Below are positions 16,021 through 23,865 of a stretch of DNA of 64,000 bases, piece by piece. The stretch is taken from positions 62,001 through 126,000 of the forward strand of contig NZ_JACSKA010000005.1 in NCBI RefSeq assembly GCF_018617385.1, in the 5' to 3' direction. The notes beneath the pieces are model-generated. The model ran no database searches. It saw only the letters and a program-made list of their open reading frames with translations, and had not been told where the DNA came from. Origin of the DNA: Exiguobacterium sp018617385. GTDB lineage: Bacteria; Bacillota; Bacilli; Exiguobacteriales; Exiguobacteriaceae. The translations under genes were made by a program, and so were the position numbers. Each line of letters begins with the position of its first letter. Position 1 is the stretch's first letter.

Positions 16021-16502
16021 CGCGCTTCACTTTTTCGTTTTTTCCGTTGCAGCTGGACATGACCGAGTTCGACACCCGTCACGTGTAACGGGTCGATTTC
16101 TTTTAGCTTGCGGTCGAAACGAACACTTAAAATCAACAAGCCTATGATTCCGATAAAAGCTGCGATGATAAATGTAAGTAATGTAATCCATTCAAGCTCT
16201 ACACTGGCAATCAGCATGAGAAGCAGGAGAGGCTGAGCAAATTTAGATGCAAACTCGGAACGCACGAGTTGTTGGTAACGTGTGTTCTTATTAAATGAAA
16301 GAAGTAACTTTTTGCGATGCCAAGCGTGATACAGGAGCGGAACTTGTCCAACGATAATCATTGGTAACAATAAGAGGATGTCTGTCTTCCAAAAATATAA
16401 AAAGAAGAGCAACATGACGCCAATTAAAGGAATCACCATTTGTCTCTTTCGTTTCTCGTCATCCTTCAACATCTGTTCTAGTCTGACTTCATGGTCTACC
16501 AT
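16017..16502 (-). CDS. paralogous membrane protein family, copy B
   Basis: 161 residues, four predicted TMs. It shares with copy A the HEVRLEQML start region, the core AWHRKKLLLSFNKNTRYQQLV and the C-terminal DRKLKEIDPLHVTGVEL. It starts at ATG behind GAGGGGG and its stop overlaps the start of copy A. It lies 55 bases after the SUKH gene, in the same direction. The C-terminus is strongly basic (QRKKRKSEAR), consistent with a cytoplasmic tail. Confidence 0.75.
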   Translation of the reverse strand: MVDHEVRLEQMLKDDEKRKRQMVIPLIGVMLLFFLYFWKTDILLLLPMIIVGQVPLLYHAWHRKKLLLSFNKNTRYQQLVRSEFASKFAQPLLLLMLIASVELEWITLLTFIIAAFIGIIGLLILSVRFDRKLKEIDPLHVTGVELGHVQLQRKKRKSEAR

Positions 16503-16560
16503 CAAATCCCCCTCGTGTGTTTTCGTTAATCATATTTACGAATCGTTCCAAGATTAAGTT

Positions 16561-17355
16561 TCAATCCGGCTCAATCCCATTCTCTAGGATGTATATCGTC
16601 TCTTCATAGCACTGCTTACTGTATGCATCATCACGTTTCAATAACGAACTGAAAAATGCCTCAATCAACTCTTTCTGGCGCAAACGACGTGAAATGATGG
16701 TGCTTTGAATCGTAGACATTGCGGTCTCTCGCAATGTATCGTCATCCATCCATGTGAGAAGCTCCACGACCAATTCTTTAACATCGAGAACGTCTAGTGA
16801 GTTTAACCAAATGTTCGCACCAAATGTTTTTTCACTCGTCACCTCACTGTAAAGTAGATTCTGTGCATAATCCAACAGCGTCTCCCCTTCACCTATTCCC
16901 ACGAATGAATCGGTCTCAATGACGCTCAGCGCTTCTTTGAATTGATCGAACGATTCGAATAGCACATCGATTTTTTCTGCCGTCGTATCTAACAAAGCGA
17001 TTTTAGGAATCATCCCATCGCGATAATCGAACATGAGGAAATAGTGACCGTCGCCCGTGAATGCAATCAAACGTTCATCCTCAACGCCCCACTCTTTCAA
17101 AAGAATCTTTGATTCAACTAGTCCTTCTTGTAAACTCACGCCCATAATGGAATCAATCACGACCAAATCGTCTAGTCCGTTTAGGATCACGGCTAGCTCA
17201 CGTTGCTCGATAAATCCCCCATTCTGTGTTCGAAGCAATTCAATATAACTTTTTGGTAGTTTCACGCCGAGACGTGACTCGACATCTCTCAGGACTTCTT
17301 CTGTCAAACTCGGTAATGTATTCGTATGGTCAAACTCATTCGTCCAGACAATCAT
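16561..17355 (-). CDS. SMI1/KNR4 (SUKH) domain protein
   Basis: 264 residues, soluble. The SUKH fold occupies about 12-140: SLTEEVLRDVESRLGVKLPKSYIELLRTQNGG is the typical opening (helix, LPxxY, then L-x-x-x-N-G-G), and later LIAFTGDGHYFLMFDYRD is the conserved G-D-G core. The C-terminal 110 residues are helical and carry no known motif. SUKH proteins are frequent immunity proteins of polymorphic and contact-dependent toxins, but also occur as general regulators. No toxin gene is adjacent; the neighbours are copies of the four-TM family, with 6 bases to copy C upstream. Confidence 0.8.
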   Translation of the reverse strand: MIVWTNEFDHTNTLPSLTEEVLRDVESRLGVKLPKSYIELLRTQNGGFIEQRELAVILNGLDDLVVIDSIMGVSLQEGLVESKILLKEWGVEDERLIAFTGDGHYFLMFDYRDGMIPKIALLDTTAEKIDVLFESFDQFKEALSVIETDSFVGIGEGETLLDYAQNLLYSEVTSEKTFGANIWLNSLDVLDVKELVVELLTWMDDDTLRETAMSTIQSTIISRRLRQKELIEAFFSSLLKRDDAYSKQCYEETIYILENGIEPD

Positions 17356-17361
17356 TCAACT

Positions 17362-17832
17362 CTACACTCCTTTTGATTTCCGAAGCATCAGCCCCAACAA
17401 ACTCTCGACGACATGCTCGTCATCGACTTTTAGAATCTTCCAGTCAACCCATGAATCTAAAAGAAGGCAACTTGCGATGAGCACGGCCCCTCCAAGACTC
17501 ATCGTGTCTAGCGTGATGTACTTCAGTGAGTAGAACGCGAGCATCGACATGACACCAATCAAGAGGATAACCTGAATCATACCTTTTAGATAAATGAAGC
17601 GCCGATATGTGGATGAGTCATTGAACTGTAAAAACATCTGAACTTTATGCCACGTTGCTACCAGAAGCGGCATGAGCATCGCCGCACAAAAGATGAACAG
17701 GGACAGGCTCATTCTTGAATCATTGAACAATAACCAAAGCGCTGTCACTACCCCGATGATGATCACGAGTAGCGGACCTTTTTTAGTCCATGCTTTGTCG
17801 TACAAGTATTCCATTCGTTCTTCACGCAGCAT
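17362..17832 (-). CDS. paralogous membrane protein family, copy C (diverged)
   Basis: 156 residues, four predicted TMs. The family core is present in altered form (TWHKVQMFLQFNDSSTYRRFI) and the tail reads WKILKVDDEHVVESLL, so the DRKL and DPEHVT motifs are eroded. The start MLREERMEYL follows GGAGGGGTG. It is first in the C-SUKH-B-A operon. It could be a specialised copy rather than a decaying one, as the reading frame is intact. Confidence 0.65.
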   Translation of the reverse strand: MLREERMEYLYDKAWTKKGPLLVIIIGVVTALWLLFNDSRMSLSLFIFCAAMLMPLLVATWHKVQMFLQFNDSSTYRRFIYLKGMIQVILLIGVMSMLAFYSLKYITLDTMSLGGAVLIASCLLLDSWVDWKILKVDDEHVVESLLGLMLRKSKGV

Positions 17833-17920
17833 CCAGCACCCCTCCAAAAGTAAAAAACATCCAATTTACCGATATCTATATCTTAACAATCTATAAGCAA
17901 ACTTTCGAGTTTTTCCCATT

Positions 17921-17954
17921 AAAAAGGAAAAAGCATCTGACGATTGTCAGATGC
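17921..17954 (-). terminator. rho-independent terminator
   Basis: GCATCTGAC pairs with GTCAGATGC around a four-base loop, followed on the minus strand by TTTTTCCTTTTT. It terminates the 33-residue membrane peptide gene. Confidence 0.85.
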
Positions 17955-17957
17955 TGA

Positions 17958-18059
17958 TTAATTTGAATGCCGGCGAAGGAGTCGGAATAAAAAGATTCCA
18001 ATCATCGTCAACAACCCTAAGTTTAGAATTGTCCATCCCATGTCCATTACTTGTTGCAT
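17958..18059 (-). CDS. 33-residue single-TM peptide
   Basis: A stand-alone microgene with ribosome site GAAAGGGGTAA, ATG start and a strong terminator three bases after the stop. The peptide has a short N-terminus (MQQVMDMGW), one TM (TILNLGLLTMIGIFLF) and a basic tail (RLLRRHSN), so the tail is probably cytoplasmic. The size and charge pattern resemble small membrane regulators and type I toxins alike; no antisense RNA was identified. Confidence 0.6.
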   Translation of the reverse strand: MQQVMDMGWTILNLGLLTMIGIFLFRLLRRHSN

Positions 18060-18289
18060 ATCATTACCCCTTTCTATTCCTGTTCTTCTAAATTATACAT
18101 GTCTTTTCAAAAAAAGATTCAGTCAAATTATTCTTTTTATCCTTTTTTTCTTAATGAGTCAAAAGTTTTGGTTACATCTGGTCAATCAATGGAATAGAAG
18201 TCAACGGTAATGGGCCCGATCTGTCATACTCAACTGAATCGACAGTAGCATGGACAAACTTGTTCAAAACGTGGAACTTTTTTTAACAT

Positions 18290-18763
18290 TTAACTCGCTC
18301 GATTCATCGACGCGCGAGTTGATTTTACCTTTCCACTCAACTGAAACACGAGCACTCCACCGACGATTAACACAATCCCGACGACCGTTTTCCATGTGAA
18401 CGGGACAGCCGTCAATCCGAACCATCCTAACGTATCCCAGAGGAGCGCGAATAAGATTTGAGACACCATGACAATCGAGATGGCGTAACTCGGTCCGAGC
18501 CGCTCGACCCCTTGCGTCACACTCATGACGACCCCGACGCCGAGGATTCCACTGAACCAGAACCACGTCTCCATCTCATCTACTCGGAACAAGGCGCCAC
18601 CTTCCTGAAACAGACCGATGAGTAGCGATGCCAAAAATCCGAGTCCAAGGACGAGTGTCGTCGTCGCCCATGCCCCGACACGCTTCTTGACGTTGGCGTT
18701 AAACGTGTTTTGCACACAGACGAGCATCCCACCGATGACAGCAAGCATCATGCCAATCGCCAT
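18290..18763 (-). CDS. YdcZ-type DMT family transporter (short form)
   Basis: 157 residues, five predicted TMs, matching the DUF606/YdcZ half-size group of the drug/metabolite transporter superfamily (N-terminal MLAVIGGMLVCVQNTFNANVKKRVGAW; WDTLGWFG near the third quarter). Such half-transporters usually work as pairs; three YdcZ proteins are encoded here (this gene, the one at 19448 and the tandem at 19886). It is last in the operon, 12 bases after the Crp/Fnr gene. No clear terminator was found. Confidence 0.8.
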   Translation of the reverse strand: MAIGMMLAVIGGMLVCVQNTFNANVKKRVGAWATTTLVLGLGFLASLLIGLFQEGGALFRVDEMETWFWFSGILGVGVVMSVTQGVERLGPSYAISIVMVSQILFALLWDTLGWFGLTAVPFTWKTVVGIVLIVGGVLVFQLSGKVKSTRASMNRAS

Positions 18764-18775
18764 ATGTCTCCCCTC

Positions 18776-19435
18776 CTATTCATAAATGCTCTCCCCGACA
18801 ATCTCCAACAAACCTTCCCGATCGACGAGCGTGATTACCCGCCGATTTCGTTCAATCAATCCTACCTCAACGAAACGCCGGAGCGTCCGATTCACATGAC
18901 GATAACTCGTCCCAATCAAGTCAGCAATATCCGTCAATTGGTCGACAGTCGAGCCGAGTGTTTGGTCATTCGGCGTCATCGATAACAGATAACTCGCCAA
19001 ACGTACTTCAACGGGATAGAACAAATTGAAGCTGAGCGATTGAGATTTCCGTTCGAATTTCCGCGTGATTTCTTCTAACAAATAATGTAACCAGGCGACT
19101 TCTTGGTGCGCGTGCTGGACCAAGTCTGAGAACCTGATGACGAGCATTTCGACTTCCGTAACGGCCTCGACCGTATTCAAAAACGGGGTCCGTTGAATGT
19201 ATTCGATGTCCCCAATCAAGTCGAGCGGATATTTGAAGGAGAGGACGAGGCGCTTCCCGGTAGCGGAGGTATGTGAAACGCGAATCTTTCCCTTCACTAA
19301 GAAACGGAGATGTTCTGCTTCATCACCTTGCGTACAGATGACGTCCCCCGGCTCGTATCGGACGAGCTGCAATTCGTTCTGCGCTTCTTCTGGTAAGACA
19401 GTCAATTCAAATTGCTTCACATACGCGTCAACCAT
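18776..19435 (-). CDS. Crp/Fnr family transcriptional regulator
   Basis: 219 residues. The cyclic-nucleotide-binding-like beta-roll covers about 10-125 (QLVRYEPGDVICTQGDEAEHLRFLVKGKIRV), followed by a dimer helix and a helix-turn-helix (about 165-200: LTDIADLIGTSYRHVNRTLRRF). There is no N-terminal cysteine cluster, so it is not an oxygen-sensing Fnr; the cAMP-contact arginine is also not evident. The YeiL type is closest. It is embedded between DMT transporter genes and probably controls them in response to the exported or imported compound. Confidence 0.85.
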   Translation of the reverse strand: MVDAYVKQFELTVLPEEAQNELQLVRYEPGDVICTQGDEAEHLRFLVKGKIRVSHTSATGKRLVLSFKYPLDLIGDIEYIQRTPFLNTVEAVTEVEMLVIRFSDLVQHAHQEVAWLHYLLEEITRKFERKSQSLSFNLFYPVEVRLASYLLSMTPNDQTLGSTVDQLTDIADLIGTSYRHVNRTLRRFVEVGLIERNRRVITLVDREGLLEIVGESIYE

Positions 19436-19447
19436 GCACGTTTCCCC

Positions 19448-19873
19448 CTACCATTTTAATAAGATGACTCCTGCAATCATCATGAACACCCCGAACAACT
19501 GCATCCCGTTCAAGTTTCGGCGCACCATTCCAAACCAGCCTCGCCAATCGATGACAAGCGCGAGCGCCAGTTGCGCGATGAGAAATAACGAGATTGTCAT
19601 CGTAACCCCGAGTTTATGAACGGCCGTCATATTACTGAACAAGATGAGTGCCGCGAACGCTCCGCCAGACAAATAGAGTGGCTTCACGTGCCGCATCTCG
19701 ACATACGTGCGGTCTCGCAGTACTAACATGACGAGGAGCGCGACGACGAATCCAGTGAATTGTGTCAACGTCGCCGCTTGCCACGTCCCAATCTGCGAAC
19801 TGATTCGGGCGTTAGCGACACTTTGCAACGTGAGAAAAAATCCCCCGCTGATTGCAAACAGTACTCCTCGCAT
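19448..19873 (-). CDS. YdcZ-type DMT family transporter (short form)
   Basis: 141 residues, five predicted TMs, DUF606/YdcZ group (AISGGFFLTLQSVANARISSQIGTWQAATLTQF at the N-terminus; DWRGWFGMVRR). It lies 12 bases after the tandem-fused transporter and 12 bases before the Crp/Fnr gene. With the other short copy it could form a heterodimer, the usual way half-size transporters reach ten TMs. Confidence 0.8.
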   Translation of the reverse strand: MRGVLFAISGGFFLTLQSVANARISSQIGTWQAATLTQFTGFVVALLVMLVLRDRTYVEMRHVKPLYLSGGAFAALILFSNMTAVHKLGVTMTISLFLIAQLALALVIDWRGWFGMVRRNLNGMQLFGVFMMIAGVILLKW

Positions 19874-19885
19874 CGTTCTCCCCCC

Positions 19886-20824
19886 TTAAGATAAACGAAT
19901 CAATACAATCCCAATCACCATGACAACCAAACTGACGAGTTGTACCCCGGTGACCGGATTTTTCTTCGCGCCGAACCAACCGAAGCGATCGATGAGCAAG
20001 CTACCGCATAACAGTCCGACAATGACGATGATGACAGCAATCCCTGTCCCGACAATCGGTACGATGAGGACGTTTCCTCCGATGAAGAGCGCCCCGATGA
20101 TCCCACCGAGCCAAATCCACCACGGTTGACCTTTCAGTTGACCGAGCGGAACCGGTTGGCGTGAGACGAGTAAAATGAGTAAGAGCGCCAACGTTCCGAC
20201 AACGAAAGAGACCAATGCCCCTTTCAGAGCCGATTCGAGCACTGTTCCCAAATAGCCGTTAATGGCCGTTTGCGTGGCACTCATCATCCCTGTGAAAATC
20301 CCGAACAGTCGCCACAGGTTCAGATTCCTAGTGTCCGTTTCCATGGAGACGACCAGTTTGCCTCTTCGGCGGTTGAGCCAGTCGGATAAGGCGACCGTTC
20401 CGATGACTCCGAACAAGACGAGCACGACTCCGAACAAACGAAGCGCCGTAATTGGATGTTCTACAGAATTGAACCAACCGAAATGGTCAATCAACAACCC
20501 CATCAAAATCTGTCCAAAAATCGGCATGATGACCGTCTGGACACTCCCGAGTCTTGGGAACAGCAAAATATTTCCCGTTAAGAACAAGACCCCTAACAGT
20601 CCGCCAATCCACATCCAACCCGGACCTTCCTCAATCACCGAGCCGTCAAATCCGAATGACTGTCCGGTTAATAAGAGCAATAAGGACAAAAAGATCGTCC
20701 CGACCGTAAACGATAAAAAAGATGCAACGAACGGGGAGCCGACCACCTGACGCAAACGTGAGTTGACACTCGTCTGCATCGGCAATAAAATCCCAATCGT
20801 CAATCCGATCAAAATAGCTAACAT
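19886..20824 (-). CDS. tandem-fused YdcZ-type DMT transporter
   Basis: 312 residues, about ten TMs, consisting of two YdcZ repeats. PMQTSVNSRLRQVVGSPFVASFLSF in the first half matches TQTAINGYLGTVLESALKGALVSF in the second, and FGWFNSVEHPITALRLFG matches FGWFGAKKNPVTGVQLVS. The halves are joined by a basic linker (LNRRRGKL). It is the fused equivalent of the two separate half-transporters downstream. I chose the start behind GAGGAAG; an ATG 13 codons earlier has a GGAGG site at a longer distance and is a real alternative. Confidence 0.8.
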   Translation of the reverse strand: MLAILIGLTIGILLPMQTSVNSRLRQVVGSPFVASFLSFTVGTIFLSLLLLLTGQSFGFDGSVIEEGPGWMWIGGLLGVLFLTGNILLFPRLGSVQTVIMPIFGQILMGLLIDHFGWFNSVEHPITALRLFGVVLVLFGVIGTVALSDWLNRRRGKLVVSMETDTRNLNLWRLFGIFTGMMSATQTAINGYLGTVLESALKGALVSFVVGTLALLLILLVSRQPVPLGQLKGQPWWIWLGGIIGALFIGGNVLIVPIVGTGIAVIIVIVGLLCGSLLIDRFGWFGAKKNPVTGVQLVSLVVMVIGIVLIRLS

Positions 20825-20910
20825 GAATGTCTTCCTCGATTCTTCTAGTAGTTCTGTGTACATTGTCAGCTTACGCCTCCGTACCGAAGAAGAAAAGGAC
20901 CGATGTCCTC

Positions 20911-20943
20911 AAACAAAAAACGAACCCTTCTCAGGTGTTCGTT
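20911..20943 (-). terminator. terminator overlapping the end of a coding region
   Basis: On the minus strand AACGAAC pairs with GTTCGTT and is followed by TTTTGTTT. The upstream arm includes the last sense codons of membrane-protein copy D. Confidence 0.7.
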
Positions 20944-21413
20944 TTGGACTCATGGAAGCGTTGATCGCGCGCTTCGCGCAATTCTTTCCCTCGTACATGA
21001 TGCGCATCGAGCGAGTGTAAGTGTCGATTGATGACATACGGTGCCAGAATCGACATCACACCGATTCCGAACAACCCGGCAATGGCAATGATGGGAGACA
21101 ACGAGTCGGCATAATAGGCAGCCAACAAGCAGATGGTCAATACGAAGCAGAGCCACTGGATGCCAAAGTCTGTATACACCAGACGTTGGTAACGCGCATC
21201 CTCGTTAAAGGTCAGGAGCAGTTTTGTCTTCCGCCACTCAAAACAGAGATACGGGAAAAAACTGATGAAGACGAGGAGTGGAGCGTAAAGTTTGGACTGC
21301 GTGGCAATCACGAGCGTCATCACGACCGTCGCGATGGCAACGCCCCACCCCCAACGCCAATGACTGTCATCCTGCTCCAGCAATTGTTCAATTCGCTTTT
21401 CTTTCGTCAGCAT
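20931..21413 (-). CDS. paralogous membrane protein family, copy D
   Basis: 160 residues, four predicted TMs. All family marks are present: TKEKRIEQLLEQDD, the core EWRKTKLLLTFNEDARYQRLV, and the tail NRHLHSLDAHHVRGKEL. The start follows AAAGGAGTACAT inside the end of copy E, giving a 26-base overlap. It is last of five consecutive family members (H-G-F-E-D in transcription order) ending in a terminator. The tail is hydrophilic (REARDQRFHESKTNT). Confidence 0.75.
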   Translation of the reverse strand: MLTKEKRIEQLLEQDDSHWRWGWGVAIATVVMTLVIATQSKLYAPLLVFISFFPYLCFEWRKTKLLLTFNEDARYQRLVYTDFGIQWLCFVLTICLLAAYYADSLSPIIAIAGLFGIGVMSILAPYVINRHLHSLDAHHVRGKELREARDQRFHESKTNT

Positions 21414-21873
21414 ATGTACTCCTTTCATACGAGCGGTAATGCTTTGTCACCTCATCTCGTGTCGGTTGCTCCGGGTCGGCTTGTCGCAATTGTTGCGCGG
21501 TCTGATAGTGCGTCCATGCTAACATGACGATGCTTAGACCGAAGATAATCCATGCGACAGGTGCAATCTGGAGACGACTGAAGAGAACCGCTGCTGTGAC
21601 CGCTCCAATCCAGTAAGAATAGAGGCGATACAAACGTTTTGTCAGTAGGATGCCTCGACCTGCCGTGAAAATCTGTAAGACACGTCCTTCTTTGATTGTC
21701 AGTCCTATGAGTAGGACCGCCGTGAGGACCGAACCGACTCCCCATATCCACCATGTGTCAAAGCCGAGCACAAAACTGTTACAAAAAATAAGGGCTCCCG
21801 TGAGCCAAAGGTGGAGGGTTTGTCGTGACTGCCGATATCCTCCGATTACTTGAATCCGTTCTTTCTTTGTCAT
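21388..21873 (-). CDS. paralogous membrane protein family, copy E (DPEQPT subgroup)
   Basis: 161 residues, four predicted TMs. It begins MTKKERIQVI like the others, but the core lacks the FNE-x-x-RY element and the tail reads QQLRQADPEQPTRDEV. With copies G and H it forms a subgroup in which HVT is replaced by QPT. The stop/start overlap with copy F (ATGA) indicates translational coupling. Confidence 0.7.
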   Translation of the reverse strand: MTKKERIQVIGGYRQSRQTLHLWLTGALIFCNSFVLGFDTWWIWGVGSVLTAVLLIGLTIKEGRVLQIFTAGRGILLTKRLYRLYSYWIGAVTAAVLFSRLQIAPVAWIIFGLSIVMLAWTHYQTAQQLRQADPEQPTRDEVTKHYRSYERSTYADERKAN

Positions 21874-22373
21874 GACTGCTTACGACCTTTCCTTGAAATA
21901 TCATCTAACGTAAGTTTCAAACGTTCCCGGTTTGACCGAGCCCACTCGCCTGATGTGACGTGGTGCTCATCAAACTCGGACTGTTTCCGGTCAATCCAAC
22001 GTGGAATCAATATGAGACACGGTCCGCCGATCAGGAGCGTCCAACTCATCCACGGTAAGATATCGATTCCGGTGAAATGCAACCCAATCAAAATCGTGAA
22101 CCATATCAAACTCATCAACATGACAGTAAAATCAATCCGCAACAATCGATGATAGCGTGTCGATTCGTTGAAGGATTGCTGTAATATCATCTTCCTCCAT
22201 TCAAGCCATGTCGTATAGAGAAGTGCGACACCGGGTAAAAGAATGCTATACGGACTCCATATCGAAAGAAAATAGATGGATACGCCTAGCATGACTACGC
22301 TCACGATGATGTTGAGACGAGAATATCGTTTCTCGAACTGTGCGATCTGTTGAAATCGTTCGGCTTTGTCCAC
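21870..22373 (-). CDS. paralogous membrane protein family, copy F (HVT subgroup)
   Basis: 167 residues, four predicted TMs. Core EWRKMILQQSFNESTRYHRLLRIDF and tail DRKQSEFDEHHVTSGEW place it in the HVT subgroup with A, B, D and I. It starts behind GAGGTGATACCGTGG, nine bases after copy G. The extended basic tail (RERLKLTLDDISRKGRKQS) is the longest in the family. Confidence 0.75.
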   Translation of the reverse strand: MDKAERFQQIAQFEKRYSRLNIIVSVVMLGVSIYFLSIWSPYSILLPGVALLYTTWLEWRKMILQQSFNESTRYHRLLRIDFTVMLMSLIWFTILIGLHFTGIDILPWMSWTLLIGGPCLILIPRWIDRKQSEFDEHHVTSGEWARSNRERLKLTLDDISRKGRKQS

Positions 22374-22382
22374 GGTATCACC

Positions 22383-22841
22383 TCAATCTTTTACGAAGTC
22401 GAGTCTGATTTCACGACGCATCGGCTGTTCCACGTCGTACAGTGGAATCTGTCGGTCGAGCATTCTCTGTGCGACTTGCAACAAGATGACTCCGCTTAAA
22501 AAGACGATGAGGAGCGACCATATCGGCCAATCAATCAGGACGATGAACGGGAAGAGAATCGCCAACAAGACGAGGAGTCCCATCTCCGACACATACTGCC
22601 AATCGATGATGCGCTTGGCTTGTTCCACACTGGTCAACTTTCTGACGAAGCGACGTTCTCGTCCGATGACGTAAAGCATAATCGTGAGTGTGAACGCTAA
22701 CGGGATGGTGTACATCGGTTCTCCGTTAGACTGAAGGGTGAGAACGACAAGTCCTCCTATTAGGATTGCAAGAATTGAGCGCAACAAAAGCCAACGCTGC
22801 TGATAACGATAAATCGTATTGATCCGTTCCTGTTTGTTCAT
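22383..22841 (-). CDS. paralogous membrane protein family, copy G (DPEQPT subgroup)
   Basis: 152 residues, four predicted TMs. It begins MNKQERINTIYRYQQRW. The between-TM core reads RFVRKLTSVEQAKRIIDWQY rather than FNE-x-RY, and the tail is DRQIPLYDVEQPMRREIR. Start chosen at the ATG spaced from GAAAGG; two ATG codons slightly upstream are too close. It follows copy H by 13 bases. Confidence 0.7.
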   Translation of the reverse strand: MNKQERINTIYRYQQRWLLLRSILAILIGGLVVLTLQSNGEPMYTIPLAFTLTIMLYVIGRERRFVRKLTSVEQAKRIIDWQYVSEMGLLVLLAILFPFIVLIDWPIWSLLIVFLSGVILLQVAQRMLDRQIPLYDVEQPMRREIRLDFVKD

Positions 22842-22854
22842 TTCATTCATCCTT

Positions 22855-23304
22855 TCAGAATCGTCGAATCTCACGACGTGTCGGTTGTTCCGGGTCGAGC
22901 CAGCGAATTTGTTGATCGAGCTTCTCTTGAGCCCATAAGATATAAAGCAATGCCCCTCCGATAAGAACCGCAGGAATCCAAGACCATTCCATGATTCGAA
23001 TGGCTAACGGATTGACGAGTGCTAGCAACGTGATGAAGAGGAAGTCCAGATGATACTGCAGTGTCACGACACGTTTCACCTGTGCTTGCTCCGACAATTG
23101 ACTGATCGCCTCTGCTTCATTCGAAAAGAAGTAACGCGTCGCAAGCAACACCCCACCGATGATGGCGAACCCAATCCAGATGTTCCCTTCCGTTCGCATG
23201 AGGAAGTAAACCGCAAGAGCAGCTGGAAGTGCTAAGAACAGTCGTTGCAAAAGTCGCTTTCGATTTGATTGTTTGATTGTATGTAGTCGTTCCTCTTTAT
23301 TCAT
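22855..23304 (-). CDS. paralogous membrane protein family, copy H (DPEQPT subgroup)
   Basis: 149 residues, four predicted TMs, the first gene of the five-copy operon. It begins MNKEERLHTIKQSNRKR, has the core QLSEQAQVKRVVTLQYHLDF, and ends with DQQIRWLDPEQPTRREIRRF. The similarity to copy G (QAKRI/QVKRV, EQP-x-RREIR) marks the two as a recent pair. Ribosome site AGGTGAATTAAG. The promoter should lie in the roughly 65 bases before it, but no good match stands out. Confidence 0.7.
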   Translation of the reverse strand: MNKEERLHTIKQSNRKRLLQRLFLALPAALAVYFLMRTEGNIWIGFAIIGGVLLATRYFFSNEAEAISQLSEQAQVKRVVTLQYHLDFLFITLLALVNPLAIRIMEWSWIPAVLIGGALLYILWAQEKLDQQIRWLDPEQPTRREIRRF

Positions 23305-23369
23305 CTTAATTCACCTCTTATTCCACTATACGGGATGAGCATGAGAAAAGTTCCGTTATTTTACAAATT

Positions 23370-23396
23370 AAAAAGGGAGAGCCTAATCGCTCTCCC
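23370..23396 (-). terminator. rho-independent terminator
   Basis: GGGAGAGC pairs with GCTCTCCC around a six-base loop, followed on the minus strand by TTTTTAATTT. It ends the IclR-MFS-UPF0303 operon. Confidence 0.8.
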
Positions 23397-23403
23397 TTCT
23401 CAT

Positions 23404-23865
23404 TCATCCTTGTTTGGCTTGATAACGCTCCATGCCTCTGACCGCATACTCATGATCGAGCTCTGGTGTTAAGCCTGCGACTGTCACCGTACCAATCATT
23501 CCGACACCGTTCACGCGGATCGGAAGCGTTCCCCCGATGGCCTGATAGTCGTTCGCTGGTAACAGTGAATTTGTATCGTGCGAAAGACCCGACTCCTCAA
23601 AACGCTTCGCGATGAAGTGCGAGCTACGTTGATAGTGGTCCGTCACCCGTTTCTTCCGGAACAACCACATGTAATTCTCTTCTGTCGTTCCCTCCATCAA
23701 ATGCGTGAAGACCGGGATACGGTTCTTTTCAATATGAACGGCGACGTTCACCCCGTCCTCTTTCGCCAAATCGATAATCGTCTGACCGAGTTGGAGGGCC
23801 TCTTCGTGACCGAACGTCGAAAGTGTCAATTGTTCCTCTTGTGCTTGAAGTTGTGTTGTATTCAT
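23404..23865 (-). CDS. UPF0303/HbpS-like (GlcG-type) protein
   Basis: 153 residues of the UPF0303 family, related to the heme-binding GlcG/HbpS fold. Visible marks are EALQLGQTIIDLAKEDG, the KNRIPVFTHLMEGTTEENYMW segment, and ANDYQAIGGTLPIRVNGVGMIGTVTVAGL near the C-terminus. It is often annotated as heme-degrading, but activity is not shown for this subfamily. It is coupled to the MFS gene by a 4-base overlap and lies downstream of an IclR regulator, which points to a small-molecule uptake or efflux unit. Confidence 0.8.
   Translation of the reverse strand: MNTTQLQAQEEQLTLSTFGHEEALQLGQTIIDLAKEDGVNVAVHIEKNRIPVFTHLMEGTTEENYMWLFRKKRVTDHYQRSSHFIAKRFEESGLSHDTNSLLPANDYQAIGGTLPIRVNGVGMIGTVTVAGLTPELDHEYAVRGMERYQAKQG

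Noticed and set aside
18060..18289. T-rich gap upstream of the 33-residue peptide gene
   Set aside because: It contains a TATAAT-like word, but no credible promoter spacing, hairpin or gene could be supported.
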